Assembly (NCBI GenBank): GCA_012719445.1 | Contig: JAAYAH010000212.1 | Location: 1-64,000, forward strand | Length of the DNA stretch: 64,000 nucleotides | From: Actinomycetales bacterium | Lineage (GTDB): Bacteria; Actinomycetota; Actinomycetes; Actinomycetales; Kineosporiaceae | Direction of reading: 5' to 3' | Shown: piece after piece, positions 34,709-45,202 of the stretch | Numbering within the stretch: position 1 is the first letter of the stretch | Layout of the letters: every line of letters starts with the position of its first letter | Notes under the pieces: model-generated | What the model was told of the DNA's origin: nothing | Database searches by the model: none | The model's input: the letters and a program-made list of their open reading frames with translations, nothing else | Program-made: the position numbers and the translations under genes

Positions 34709-36355
34709 TCAGGCGCCGCGCCCCCGGTGCACCCGGTACCGGCGGATCAGCTCGGTGGTCGACGCGTCGAGGCCCGGTCCGGAGGCGCCGCCGGCTGGCC
34801 GGTCCTCCGCGAGCTCCGGCGCGATCCGGGTGGCCATCACCTTGCCCAGCTCGACACCCCACTGGTCGAAGGGGTTGATCCCCCAGATCACGCCCTTGAC
34901 GAACACGGTGTGCTCGTAGAGGGCGACGAGCTGGCCGAGCGTCGACGGGGTGAGCCGTGGCATGAGGATCGTCGAGGACGGCTGGTTGCCGGGCATCACC
35001 CGGTGCGGGACGACGTCCGCCCTGGTGCCCTCCGCCTCGACCTCCTCGACGGTCTTCCCGAAGGCCAGGGCAGCGCCCTGGGCCAGCATGTTCGCGGTGA
35101 ACAGGTCGAAGTCGCCCCTGCCCGCGCCGGACGGCTCGGCGAAGCCGATGAAGTCGCTGGGCACCAGCCAGGTCCCCTGGTGCAGCAGTTGGTAGAAGGC
35201 GTGCTGGCCGTTGGTGCCCGGCTCACCCCAGTAGATCTCGCCGGTGTCGGTGGTGACCGCGCTGCCGTCGACGCGGACCCGCTTGCCGTTGCTCTCCATG
35301 GTCAGCTGCTGGAGGTAGGCCGGGAACCGGCGCAGCCTGCTGCTGTAGGGGAGCACGGCGTGGGTGGCGGCGCCGAAGAAGTTCGTGTACCAGACCCCGA
35401 GCAGCGCCTGGATCACGGGCACGTTCTCCGCGAACGGCGCGGTGCGGAAGTGCTCGTCCATGAGGTGCAGTCCGGCGAGCAGGTCCTCGAAGTTACCGCG
35501 GCCGATGCCGAGCATGAGGGAGAGACCGATGGCGGAGTCGAAGGAGTACCGGCCGCCGACCCAGTCGAACATGGGGAAGACCAGCTCGGGGTCGACGCCG
35601 AACGCGGCGGCCCGCGCCGGGGCGGCCGAGACGGCGGCGATGTGCCGGGCGGCGACCTCTGGACCGGTGCCGAGGGCTTCGGTCAGCCACTGCCGGGCGA
35701 CCCTCGCGTTGGTCAGCGTCTCGACGGTGGTGAACGTCTTCGAGGAGACGATGAACAGGGTCTGCTCCGGGTCGGCCCCGGCCAGGGCGTCCTCGAGGTC
35801 GGTGGGGTCGAGGTTGGACACGAACCGGCACTCCAGGCCGGGCTGGTGGTGGTCGCGCAGCGCCTCGTAGGCCATCAGCGGGCCGAGGTCGGAGCCGCCG
35901 ATGCCGATGTTGACGACGGTCCGGATCGGGCGGCCGGTGCAGCCGACGAAGTCGCCGCTGTGCACCCGCTCGGTGAACGCGGCCATCCGGTCGAGGACGG
36001 CGTGCACCTCGGCCGCGACGTCCACGCCGTCGACGACGAGGCTGCCGCCCCGGGGGATGCGCAGGGCGACGTGCAGGACGGCGCGGTCCTCGCTGCCGTT
36101 GATGTGGTCACCGCGGAACATCGCCTCGGTCCGCTCGCGCACCCCGGCCCGTTCGGCCAGCGCGGTCAGCAGCCGCAGGGTCTCCCTGGTCACCCGGTGC
36201 TTGGAGTAGTCGAGGTAGACGTCGCCCGCCGTCGCACTCAGTTCGGTCCCCCGGCCGGGGTCCTCGGCGAAGAGCCGGCGCAGGTGCACCCCGGCGAGCT
36301 CGGACTGGTGCTTGGCGAGCGCGAGCCACTCCGGGGACGCGGTGATGTCTTCCAC
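34709..36355 (-). CDS. pgi: Glucose-6-phosphate isomerase
   Basis: The product has 548 residues, the normal length for the long bacterial form. The GTG at 36355 follows AGGATGGAACACC. SIS-type isomerase motifs are complete: '[14 protein letters not shown]', '[15 protein letters not shown]', '[16 protein letters not shown]', '[20 protein letters not shown]' (two parts) and the terminal '[12 protein letters not shown]' with the catalytic Lys. It interconverts glucose 6-phosphate and fructose 6-phosphate in the cytosol, linking glycolysis, gluconeogenesis and the pentose phosphate pathway. The common GGRYSLWSAVG motif is changed to [11 protein letters not shown], seen in many actinobacteria. It is divergent to glgX across a gap with a long palindrome, a sensible sugar-phosphate/glycogen neighbourhood. 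Confidence 0.97.
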   Translation of the reverse strand: MEDITASPEWLALAKHQSELAGVHLRRLFAEDPGRGTELSATAGDVYLDYSKHRVTRETLRLLTALAERAGVRERTEAMFRGDHINGSEDRAVLHVALRIPRGGSLVVDGVDVAAEVHAVLDRMAAFTERVHSGDFVGCTGRPIRTVVNIGIGGSDLGPLMAYEALRDHHQPGLECRFVSNLDPTDLEDALAGADPEQTLFIVSSKTFTTVETLTNARVARQWLTEALGTGPEVAARHIAAVSAAPARAAAFGVDPELVFPMFDWVGGRYSFDSAIGLSLMLGIGRGNFEDLLAGLHLMDEHFRTAPFAENVPVIQALLGVWYTNFFGAATHAVLPYSSRLRRFPAYLQQLTMESNGKRVRVDGSAVTTDTGEIYWGEPGTNGQHAFYQLLHQGTWLVPSDFIGFAEPSGAGRGDFDLFTANMLAQGAALAFGKTVEEVEAEGTRADVVPHRVMPGNQPSSTILMPRLTPSTLGQLVALYEHTVFVKGVIWGINPFDQWGVELGKVMATRIAPELAEDRPAGGASGPGLDASTTELIRRYRVHRGRGA

Positions 36356-36699
36356 GGTGTTCCATCCTCACCATCGGTTCGAGGGACGCGTCAGGACGGC
36401 CGGACGGCACGGCATGCGATGCGATCTGGTCCGGCCGTCCCGCAGCCTACGGTGCCAGCCCAGCCGCCCCGCAGCAGCGCCCCGACCGCGCCTGCCGCCA
36501 CGGCCCGGAACCGATCGCTCGCACAAGATCTTGGTGAATCCGGACCGTGTGCGGCGCCGGACTCACCAAGATCTTCGGGCGGGAGAGGACCGTGCGCACC
36601 CAGGTACGCCCCGACCTCAAGTTCGCGCGGGAACCGTCGATGGAGTAGCCGGGCTCCCACCATCGGGGACGGGGGACCACGACGTGGGGGGGCAGCCGG
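36356..36699. other. Divergent pgi-glgX intergenic region
   Basis: About 345 bp with both promoters expected. The main structure is the palindrome at 36525-36575. No gene is recognised; the short frames crossing it lack motifs. Confidence 0.45.
36525..36575. repeat. 51-bp imperfect palindrome, AAGATCTTGGTGA...TCACCAAGATCTT
   Basis: Arms of 19 nt (36525-36543, 36557-36575) match at 18 of 19 positions around a 13-nt loop. Each arm starts with the restriction-like palindrome AAGATCTT and the loop itself is GC-rich. It lies between divergent genes, where a terminator is not expected, so an operator, a cruciform-forming site or a mobile palindromic repeat is more likely. Confidence 0.7.
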
Positions 36700-38817
<2,118 letters not shown>

Positions 38818-38921
38818 CCGGCTCCCGCCGCAGCATCCGGCACCGCCCCCGCCGGCGCCCGTACCACCCGGCACCGCCCGTCCGCCTCGGCCTCGGCCTC
38901 GACCTCGACCTCGGAGCAGTG

Positions 38922-41084
38922 ATGACGACGCAGCACGAGTTCCCGTTCTCGGACCTGATCATGGGCTACGTCACGGAGTTCGACCCGGCCGCCGACAGCC
39001 TGACGGTCACCACGACCGACGGACGGCCGTACGAGATCGGGATGCACCCGCTGACCTCGGCGGAGATCGTCCGGAACCTCGGCGAGCCCTACCGCGACGC
39101 CACCGACTCCCTGCGCGACCGGTTCACCCCCGGCCGGCTGGTGTTCGTCTACGGCACCTACCTGCCCGGGACGGAGACGACCCGGTTCGAGGCCAAGAAG
39201 ATCCTGTTCCTCGGTGACCGGCCGGACGAGTACCGCTTCGAGGAGCGCACCTGGTGGGTGGACCAGTTGCGGCAGATGGCCGACTACTACCTGCGGGCGG
39301 AGTTCGGCGACGGCCCCGTCGACTGGCACGAGTACCGCACCACCCTCACCGCGGACGGCAGGAAGACCGACGAGGACAGCCACCGCCAGGAGTGCGACAC
39401 CATCTCCCGCCTGGTCTACGGCATGGCCTCGGCCTACCTGCTCACCGGCGACGACCGCTTCCGGGAGGCGGCGGAGACGGGGACCGAGTACCTGCGGACG
39501 CACTTCCGCGGCACCGACCCGGAGACCGGCACCAGCTTCTGGTACCACGCCATCGACTGGGTGCAGACCGGAACCGGTGAGACCACGAGCGTCCACGAAC
39601 GCAAGGTGTTCGCCTCGGAGTTCGGTGACGACTACGACGCCGTCCCCCTGTACGAGCAGATCTACGCGCTCGCCGGACCGGTGCAGACCTTCCGGATCAG
39701 CGGCGACCCCCGCGTCCTCGCCGACGTCACCAGCACCGCCGACCTGTTCGACAGGTACTTCCTCGACAACGAGCTCGGCGGGTACTTCAGCCACGCCGAC
39801 CCGATCGACTTCGACCCCAGGGCGCCGCAGCTCGGCCAGGACCGCGCCCGCAAGAACTGGAACTCGGTCGGCGACCACGCCCCCGCCTACCTGATCAACG
39901 TCGTCGCCGCCACCGCGGGGGAGAAGCGGTGGACGGAGATGCTGACGATGACGGCGGACACCGTCATCGCGCACTTCGGGGACTACGAGAACAGTCCGTT
40001 CGTCAACGAGCGCTTCTTCGAGGACTGGTCCATGGACCAGTCCTGGGGCTGGCAGCAGAACCGGGCCGTGGTCGGCCACAACCTGAAGATCGCCTGGAAC
40101 CTCATGCGGGTGCAGAACCTCGCGCCCCGGGACGAGTACGTCTCCTTCGCCCGCCGCATCGCCGAGGTCATGCCCGCCGCGGGCAGCGACCAGCAGCGCG
40201 GCGGGTGGTACGACGTCGTCGAACGGACCAGGCGGGACGGCGACCTCTTCTTCCCGTTCGCCTGGCACGACCGCAAGGCCTGGTGGCAGCAGGAACAGGC
40301 GATCCTCGCCTACCTGGTCCTCGCCGGCTGCCTGGGTGACGAGGAGTACCGGCGCAGGGCGCGGGAGGCGGCCGCCTTCTACAACGCCTGGTTCCTCGAC
40401 CACGACTCCGGGGGCGTGTACTTCAACGTGCTCGCCAACGGGATCCCCTACCTCCTGGGGACCGAGCGACTCAAGGGCAGCCACTCGATGGCCGGGTACC
40501 ACAGCTTCGAGCTGTGCTACCTCGCCGCCACCTACACCAACCTGCTGCTCACCCGGCAGCCGCTGGACCTCTACTTCAAGCCGATGGCGGACCAACTGCC
40601 CGACCGGGTCCTGCACATCTCCCCCGACCTGCTGCCGCCCGGCGCCGTCAGGATCCGGCGGGTGTGGGTCGACGGCGTCCCCAGCGAGGACTTCGACGAC
40701 GAGACGCTCGCCGTCCGGATCCCCGAGGGGCCCGACCGACCGACGGTCCGGGTGGAGCTGGTCCCGGCCGAGTGCGGCGACAGCCACGACCTCCGCCTCG
40801 ACACCGACGGCACGACGACGACGGTGACCCTGGTCGGTGATGTCGGCGAGCACGCGCTGGCCGAACTGCGGGCCGCCCTCGCCGAGCTGCCGGCCGCCGA
40901 CCCCCGGCAGGTGGTCTTCGACCTGGACGAGGCCGACTCCCTCTCCCCTGCGGTCTGCCGCGCGATCGCCTTCGCCTGCTCGAAGCTCGACCTCGGCTGC
41001 GAGGTGGTCATGCGCGGAGCCTGCGCCTCGATCAGGGCCGACCTGGACGCCGTCGACCTGTCGGAGGCGGTCCGCTTCGACTGA
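38922..41084 (+). CDS. AGE-family epimerase/isomerase fused to a C-terminal STAS-like domain
   Basis: The product has 720 residues; the ATG at 38922 is 5 nt after GGAG (a GTG sits immediately before it). Residues 1-105 are a beta-rich segment I do not recognise ('LIMGYVTEFDPAADSLTV'). About 108-560 form an (alpha/alpha)6 barrel of the N-acylglucosamine 2-epimerase type: 'TISRLVYGMASAYLLTGD', 'SFWYHAIDWVQTG', 'DYENSPFVNERFFEDWSMDQ', 'RRDGDLFFPFAWHDRKAWWQ'. About 565-630 is a short beta domain. About 633-720 looks like a STAS domain: 'VTLVGDVGEHALAELRAAL', 'VVFDLDEADSLSPAV', with a Ser where anti-sigma antagonists are phosphorylated. AGE enzymes epimerise or isomerise sugars; STAS domains transmit regulatory signals. 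Their fusion is unusual. No signal peptide. Confidence 0.8.
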   Translation: MTTQHEFPFSDLIMGYVTEFDPAADSLTVTTTDGRPYEIGMHPLTSAEIVRNLGEPYRDATDSLRDRFTPGRLVFVYGTYLPGTETTRFEAKKILFLGDRPDEYRFEERTWWVDQLRQMADYYLRAEFGDGPVDWHEYRTTLTADGRKTDEDSHRQECDTISRLVYGMASAYLLTGDDRFREAAETGTEYLRTHFRGTDPETGTSFWYHAIDWVQTGTGETTSVHERKVFASEFGDDYDAVPLYEQIYALAGPVQTFRISGDPRVLADVTSTADLFDRYFLDNELGGYFSHADPIDFDPRAPQLGQDRARKNWNSVGDHAPAYLINVVAATAGEKRWTEMLTMTADTVIAHFGDYENSPFVNERFFEDWSMDQSWGWQQNRAVVGHNLKIAWNLMRVQNLAPRDEYVSFARRIAEVMPAAGSDQQRGGWYDVVERTRRDGDLFFPFAWHDRKAWWQQEQAILAYLVLAGCLGDEEYRRRAREAAAFYNAWFLDHDSGGVYFNVLANGIPYLLGTERLKGSHSMAGYHSFELCYLAATYTNLLLTRQPLDLYFKPMADQLPDRVLHISPDLLPPGAVRIRRVWVDGVPSEDFDDETLAVRIPEGPDRPTVRVELVPAECGDSHDLRLDTDGTTTTVTLVGDVGEHALAELRAALAELPAADPRQVVFDLDEADSLSPAVCRAIAFACSKLDLGCEVVMRGACASIRADLDAVDLSEAVRFD

Positions 41085-41169
41085 CCCGAACTCGCACCGC
41101 CCACCCGCCCCGTTCCGCAGCCGCCGACCGTCATCTCGCAGCCGCCGACTGCAGCCGCCGACCGCAGCC

Positions 41170-41230
41170 GCCGACCGGTGGCCAATGGGGGTCATAACCC
41201 GGGTTCAGGCCCGGTTGGCCACCGGTCGGC
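41170..41230. repeat. Large intergenic palindrome, copy B of the two-copy element
   Basis: Perfect 16-nt arms (41170-41185, 41215-41230: GCCGACCGGTGGCCAA and complement) share their sequence with copy A at 10526-10582. The 29-nt centre differs and contains its own palindrome AACCCGGGTT (41196-41205). As in copy A, degenerate tandem repeats (here GCAGCCGCCGACCG, about 41115-41176) run directly into the left arm. It lies between the AGE/STAS gene and the DJ-1 gene. Confidence 0.75.
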
Positions 41231-41338
41231 GGGAGGCCCGCCGCGGGAGACCTTGCTGAGGGAGACCTGCTGCGGGAGACCCACGGAGAGACCTACCGGC
41301 AGACCGGCTGACACCGACGATCGTTCTGGAGGAGACCG

Positions 41339-42202
41339 ATGAGGCACGTCCTGTTCGTCATCTCGGAGTGGGGCTACTGGGGCGAGGAGCTCATCGGCCC
41401 GCTGGCGGCCTGCGACGAGGCCGGGTACCGGGTGAGCTTCTGCACCCCGACCGGGCAGCGGCCGACGGCGCTCACGGTGAGCATGGACCCCTCCTACCTC
41501 GACCCGCCGCTTGGCCGCCCGGTGACCAGTGAGGAGATGGCGGCGAGGACCCGCGCCCTCGTCGAGTCCGACCGGCTGGACAAGCCGATCGACCTGTCGA
41601 GCTGGGTGCCCGCCAGGCCGTATCCCAGCTCGCCGGACTACCTCCGGGAGCTGGAGTCGTACTTCTCCCGGGTGGACGAGATCGTCCGCGACGAGCTCAC
41701 CGCGTACGACGCCATGGTCATCGTCGGTGGCAGCGGCGCCATGGTCGACCTGGCGAACAACGCCCGGCTGCACGAACTGGTCCTCGGCTTCGTCAGACTC
41801 GACAAGCCGATCGCCGCGGAGTGCTACGGGGTGGCCACCCTCGCGTTCGCCAGGGACTTCCGGGAGAAGCGGAGCATCATCGCCGGCCGCCACGTCACCG
41901 GGCACCCGCTGGACTACGACTACGCCGACGGCACCGGCTTCGAGGGCCCGCACGCCCTCGACGGGTCGAACACCGGTTTCGGCGACGGCTGGATCAACTT
42001 CGGCGCCCCGTTCTACCCGCTGGAGCACATCCTCCGCGACGCCGTCGGACCGGACGGCCGGTTCATCGGCAACGTCGGCCATCGCACCTCGGTGATCGTC
42101 GACTACCCGTTCGTCACCGGCCGGTCCACCGCCTGCGCGACGGAGTGCGGGCAGGTGCTGGTCCGGGTCCTCGACGAGGGCCTGCGCCGCTACGGCTGGT
42201 GA
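41339..42202 (+). CDS. DJ-1/PfpI superfamily protein (class I amidotransferase-like), long form
   Basis: The product has 287 residues; the ATG at 41339 follows GGAGGAGACCG. The fold begins 'RHVLFVISEWGYWGEEL' with the conserved acidic residue, then 'GYRVSFCTPTGQRP', 'YDAMVIVGGSGAMVDL' and the nucleophile elbow with Cys162 in 'PIAAECYGVATLAF'. It is longer than DJ-1 (about 190) and resembles Hsp31/glyoxalase-III-like or PfpI-type members with an inserted cap (about 55-115). Known activities in the superfamily: glyoxalase III, deglycase (disputed), chaperone, isocyanide hydratase, amidase. It starts the tightly spaced run 41339-47181; a second DJ-1 homologue closes that run. Confidence 0.82.
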   Translation: MRHVLFVISEWGYWGEELIGPLAACDEAGYRVSFCTPTGQRPTALTVSMDPSYLDPPLGRPVTSEEMAARTRALVESDRLDKPIDLSSWVPARPYPSSPDYLRELESYFSRVDEIVRDELTAYDAMVIVGGSGAMVDLANNARLHELVLGFVRLDKPIAAECYGVATLAFARDFREKRSIIAGRHVTGHPLDYDYADGTGFEGPHALDGSNTGFGDGWINFGAPFYPLEHILRDAVGPDGRFIGNVGHRTSVIVDYPFVTGRSTACATECGQVLVRVLDEGLRRYGW

Positions 42203-42249
42203 GACCGCGAGGGAGAGGGACGAGAGAGAGCGAACGGAGGGACCAGAAG

Positions 42250-43959
42250 ATGACGTCATCCCGGCCGGGACGGTTCGCGGTGCTCGAACAGCTCGCAGCC
42301 GACGGCTTCACGCACATGTTCGGCAACCCCGGAACCGTCGAGCAGGGCCTGCTGGACGAGCTCCGTTCCGTTCCCGACCTCCGCTACGTGCTGACCCTGC
42401 ACGAGACCGTCGCCGTCATGGCGGCGGACGGCTACGCCAGAGCGGGGGGCAGGCCGGGGCTGGTGCAGCTGCACAGCAGCCCAGGGCTCGGCAACGCGAT
42501 CGGCGCGCTGTACCAGGCCCGGCGCGGGCACGCCCCGCTGGTGGTGCTCGGCGGCGACGCGGGGATCCGCTACCAGCCGATGGACGCCCAGATGGCCGGT
42601 GACCTGGTGGGGATGGCCCGGCCGGTCACCAAGTGGGCGGCGATGGCGCCCGACGCGTCGTCGCTGCTGCGGATGCTGCGCCGGGCGGTCAAGGTGGCCT
42701 GCACCCCGCCGTGCGGACCGGTGTACCTGTGCCTGCCCCAGGACGTCATGGACGCGGCGTGCACCGAGCGGGTGGTGCCGACGTCGATCCCGGACACCCG
42801 GGTCAGCCCGGACGAGACCGTGGTGGCCGAGCTGGCCGCCCGGCTCGCCGCGGCCGAGCACCCGCTGATCCTCGTCGGGGACGGGGTGGCGTTCTCCGGG
42901 GCCCAGGTCGAGCTGGCCGCGGTGGCCGAGCTCGTCGGGGCCGAGGTCTGGGACGCCGACGCCGGCGAGCTGAACCTGTCCCACGCCCACCCCTGCTACC
43001 GCGGCGCGACCGGGCACATGTTCGGCGAGCAGAGCCTGGCCGTCACCCGGCGCGCCGACGCGGTGCTCGCCGTCGGCACCTACCTGCTGCCGGAGGTGTT
43101 CCCCGAGCTCGGGGAGATCTTCGCCCCGGACGCCCACGTCGCCCACGTCGACCTCGACCCGGATGCCATCGCCAAGAACCACCGGGTGGACCTCGGCGTC
43201 GTCGCCGACCCGAAGCGCACCCTCGCCGCGCTGGCTGCCCGACTCGCCGACACCATGCCCGAGGCGGCCCGCACCGCCGCCCGGGGCAGGGTGGAGGCCA
43301 TGGCCGAGGCCCGCGCCGGGGCCAGGGCCGCCGAGCTCGCCGCCGACCGCGAGCGGCAGGGCCGCAGTCCGCTGGACTTCGCGGAGTTCGCGGCCGCGCT
43401 CGCCGAGCGGCTGCCGGACGACGCGGTGATCGTCGACGAGGCGCTCACCAACTCCCCCGCGCTGACCCGCTACCGGCCGCCCGAGGTCCCCGGCAGCCAC
43501 CTGCTCACCCGCGGCGGCTCGCTGGGGATCGGGTTCCCGGGTGCCGTCGGCGCCAAGCTCGCGCTGCCGGGACACCCGGTGGTCGGGGTCTCCGGGGACG
43601 GCGGGTCGATGTACACCGCCCAGGCGCTGTGGACGGCGGCCCGGCACCACCTGGACACGGTGTTCGTGGTCTGCAACAACCGCTCCTACCGGCTGCTGCA
43701 GGCCAACATCGGCACCTGGTGGCGCGACCAGGGCATCCCCCGCCACGACTACCCGTTGGCGTTCGACCTGTCGGAGCCGCCGATCCGGTTCGACGAGCTG
43801 GCCTGGTCCATGGGCGTGCTGGGGATCCGGGTGGAGAAGTCGGAGCAGATCGAGCCGGCGATCGACGACGCGTTGTCCACGAAGGGTCCGGTGCTCCTCG
43901 AGGTCGTCGTCGAGGGCGACGTGCATCCCGAGCTCGTCGACGTCCGGTGCGGCCAGTAG
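42250..43959 (+). CDS. Thiamine-diphosphate enzyme, benzoylformate decarboxylase-like
   Basis: The product has 569 residues from the ATG at 42250 (CGGAGGGACCAGAAG before it), 47 nt after the DJ-1 gene. PYR domain: 'GFTHMFGNPGTVEQGLLDEL' and the cofactor-activating Glu52 in 'LTLHETVAVMAADGYARAGG'. Central domain: 'LPQDVMD', 'HPLILVGDGVAFSG'. PP domain: 'SHLLTRGGSLGIGFPGAVGA', TPP/Mg motif 'VSGDGGSMYTAQALW' ending with 'VFVVCNNRSYRLLQ'. The GNPGT...E opening is closer to benzoylformate decarboxylase/carboligases than to acetolactate synthase. It should decarboxylate a 2-oxo acid or join the resulting aldehyde unit to a second carbonyl. No typical ALS small-subunit gene is nearby, so a branched-chain role is unlikely. 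Confidence 0.88.
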   Translation: MTSSRPGRFAVLEQLAADGFTHMFGNPGTVEQGLLDELRSVPDLRYVLTLHETVAVMAADGYARAGGRPGLVQLHSSPGLGNAIGALYQARRGHAPLVVLGGDAGIRYQPMDAQMAGDLVGMARPVTKWAAMAPDASSLLRMLRRAVKVACTPPCGPVYLCLPQDVMDAACTERVVPTSIPDTRVSPDETVVAELAARLAAAEHPLILVGDGVAFSGAQVELAAVAELVGAEVWDADAGELNLSHAHPCYRGATGHMFGEQSLAVTRRADAVLAVGTYLLPEVFPELGEIFAPDAHVAHVDLDPDAIAKNHRVDLGVVADPKRTLAALAARLADTMPEAARTAARGRVEAMAEARAGARAAELAADRERQGRSPLDFAEFAAALAERLPDDAVIVDEALTNSPALTRYRPPEVPGSHLLTRGGSLGIGFPGAVGAKLALPGHPVVGVSGDGGSMYTAQALWTAARHHLDTVFVVCNNRSYRLLQANIGTWWRDQGIPRHDYPLAFDLSEPPIRFDELAWSMGVLGIRVEKSEQIEPAIDDALSTKGPVLLEVVVEGDVHPELVDVRCGQ

Positions 43960-44008
43960 CCGCCCACCGCCCCGGCACCGGGGACACCACCAGGACAGGA
44001 GGAACCAC

Positions 44009-44704
44009 GTGATCCACCAGCTGATCTTCGCGAGCCCCCGGCCGGGGATGACGGAGAAGGAGTTCTGCGACTACTGGGTGCACGGGCACGCCGTGAACTA
44101 CGCGGCGAAGATCCCGCAGATCCGCCGGTACGCCATCGCCACCAGGGTCCCGTTCGGGATGGAGACGACCGAGCCCCTCTGGAGCGGGGTCGGCGAGATC
44201 TGGCTCCGGGACGAGGCCGAGCAGCTCGCCTCGCTGCAGACCCCGGAGTTCCTCGACGGGGCCCGGCGCGACGAGCCGACCTGGGCGGCCTTCTGGCGGA
44301 CCCTGGTCCTGGACACCGACGCCCACGAGTGGCCCGGCAGCGAGCCGCTGTCGGCGGAGCGGGAGTGGGTCAAGGTGTTCTGGCTGGCCAAGCGCAGGGC
44401 CGGGATCCCGCTGGACGTCGCCCGCCGCTACGCGCTCGACGTGCACGCTCCGCTGCTCGCGGCCCTGCCGGGGATGCGGCGGATGGTGCAGGGCCACACC
44501 AGGGACGGCGCGTACGGCGTCGGCGAGGCGACCCTCGACTTCGCCTTCCAGCTCTGGTTCGACTCGGTGGACGCCCTCGTCACCGCGACGGAGAGCGCCG
44601 AGTACCGGGCGGTCGAGGCCGACCGCGGCTCCTTCCTCGAACCCCGGTACCTGCACCGGCTGGTGGCGAGGGAGAACTGGATCATCGGCCCGACCCCGCG
44701 CTGA
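44009..44704 (+). CDS. EthD-domain protein (two dimeric alpha+beta barrel units)
   Basis: The product has 231 residues; the GTG at 44009 follows AGGAGGAACCAC, 49 nt after the ThDP enzyme. Two related halves are visible: 1-105 ('IHQLIFASPRPGMTEKEFCDYWVHGHAVNY') given here only by its key elements H-x-H and the Trp before it, and 118-225 ('VKVFWLAKRRAG', 'YALDVHAPLLAALPGMRR', 'FQLWFDSVDALVTATES'). EthD-type ferredoxin-fold proteins occur in ether degradation and as small cyclases, isomerases or decarboxylases in aromatic polyketide pathways. Which reaction applies is unknown. Its place between a ThDP enzyme and a SnoaL-like protein suggests a step on a reactive carbonyl intermediate (inference). 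Confidence 0.78.
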   Translation: MIHQLIFASPRPGMTEKEFCDYWVHGHAVNYAAKIPQIRRYAIATRVPFGMETTEPLWSGVGEIWLRDEAEQLASLQTPEFLDGARRDEPTWAAFWRTLVLDTDAHEWPGSEPLSAEREWVKVFWLAKRRAGIPLDVARRYALDVHAPLLAALPGMRRMVQGHTRDGAYGVGEATLDFAFQLWFDSVDALVTATESAEYRAVEADRGSFLEPRYLHRLVARENWIIGPTPR

Positions 44705-44773
44705 CCGCTGGCACCGACCGACGACACCGACAGAGCACGGCGACGACACCGACAGAGCGGCGAAGGAGTGACC

Positions 44774-45202
44774 GTGAGCAACCCGCTGGTCCGCACGGCA
44801 CTGCGCGAGGTCTACGAGACCCACATGCGGTACATCGCGGCGCAGGACATCGAGGCCCTCGTGCACGACACGTACACCGACGACGCGGTGCTCGTGCACA
44901 ACTTCCCCTACTTCCCCGGGGAGCCGCCCTACCGGCACGAGGGCATGCAGGCGATCATCGACGCGCAGCGGACGATCTTCGCGCCGGAGAACCACGGCGC
45001 CATCACCGCCGGGCCGACCTTCTCCTATCTGGAGAGCGGGAACGCGATCGTGTTCCAGCTGCACATCCTCTCCCCCACCCGCGGCCGCTGGATGAACACC
45101 GACCTGTGGATCGTCCGGGACGGCAGGCTGGCCGAGCAGTACGTGCTCGGCTACCCGCTGGACCGGATCGACGAGCAGTGGACGGCGGCCCCGCCGTGCT
45201 GA
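44774..45202 (+). CDS. SnoaL-like/NTF2-fold protein
   Basis: The product has 142 residues. The GTG at 44774 is 5 nt after AAGGAG; the GTG at 44768 would be too close. The cone-shaped NTF2 fold is recognisable from 'REVYETHMRYIAAQDIEALV', 'TYTDDAVLVHNFP', 'RHEGMQAIIDAQRTIF', 'AIVFQLHILSPTRGRWMNTDLW' (split) and 'RDGRLAEQYVLGYPLD'. Such proteins act as ketosteroid isomerases, polyketide cyclases, hydrolases or dehydratases; an acidic residue in the pocket is often catalytic. The specific activity cannot be read. The ankyrin gene starts inside its last codons, so the two are coupled. Confidence 0.82.
   Translation: MSNPLVRTALREVYETHMRYIAAQDIEALVHDTYTDDAVLVHNFPYFPGEPPYRHEGMQAIIDAQRTIFAPENHGAITAGPTFSYLESGNAIVFQLHILSPTRGRWMNTDLWIVRDGRLAEQYVLGYPLDRIDEQWTAAPPC

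Noticed and set aside
42250-43959. Acetolactate synthase large subunit (ilvB)
   Set aside because: No regulatory subunit or ilvC nearby, and the GNPGT opening and overall motifs are closer to benzoylformate decarboxylase-type enzymes.
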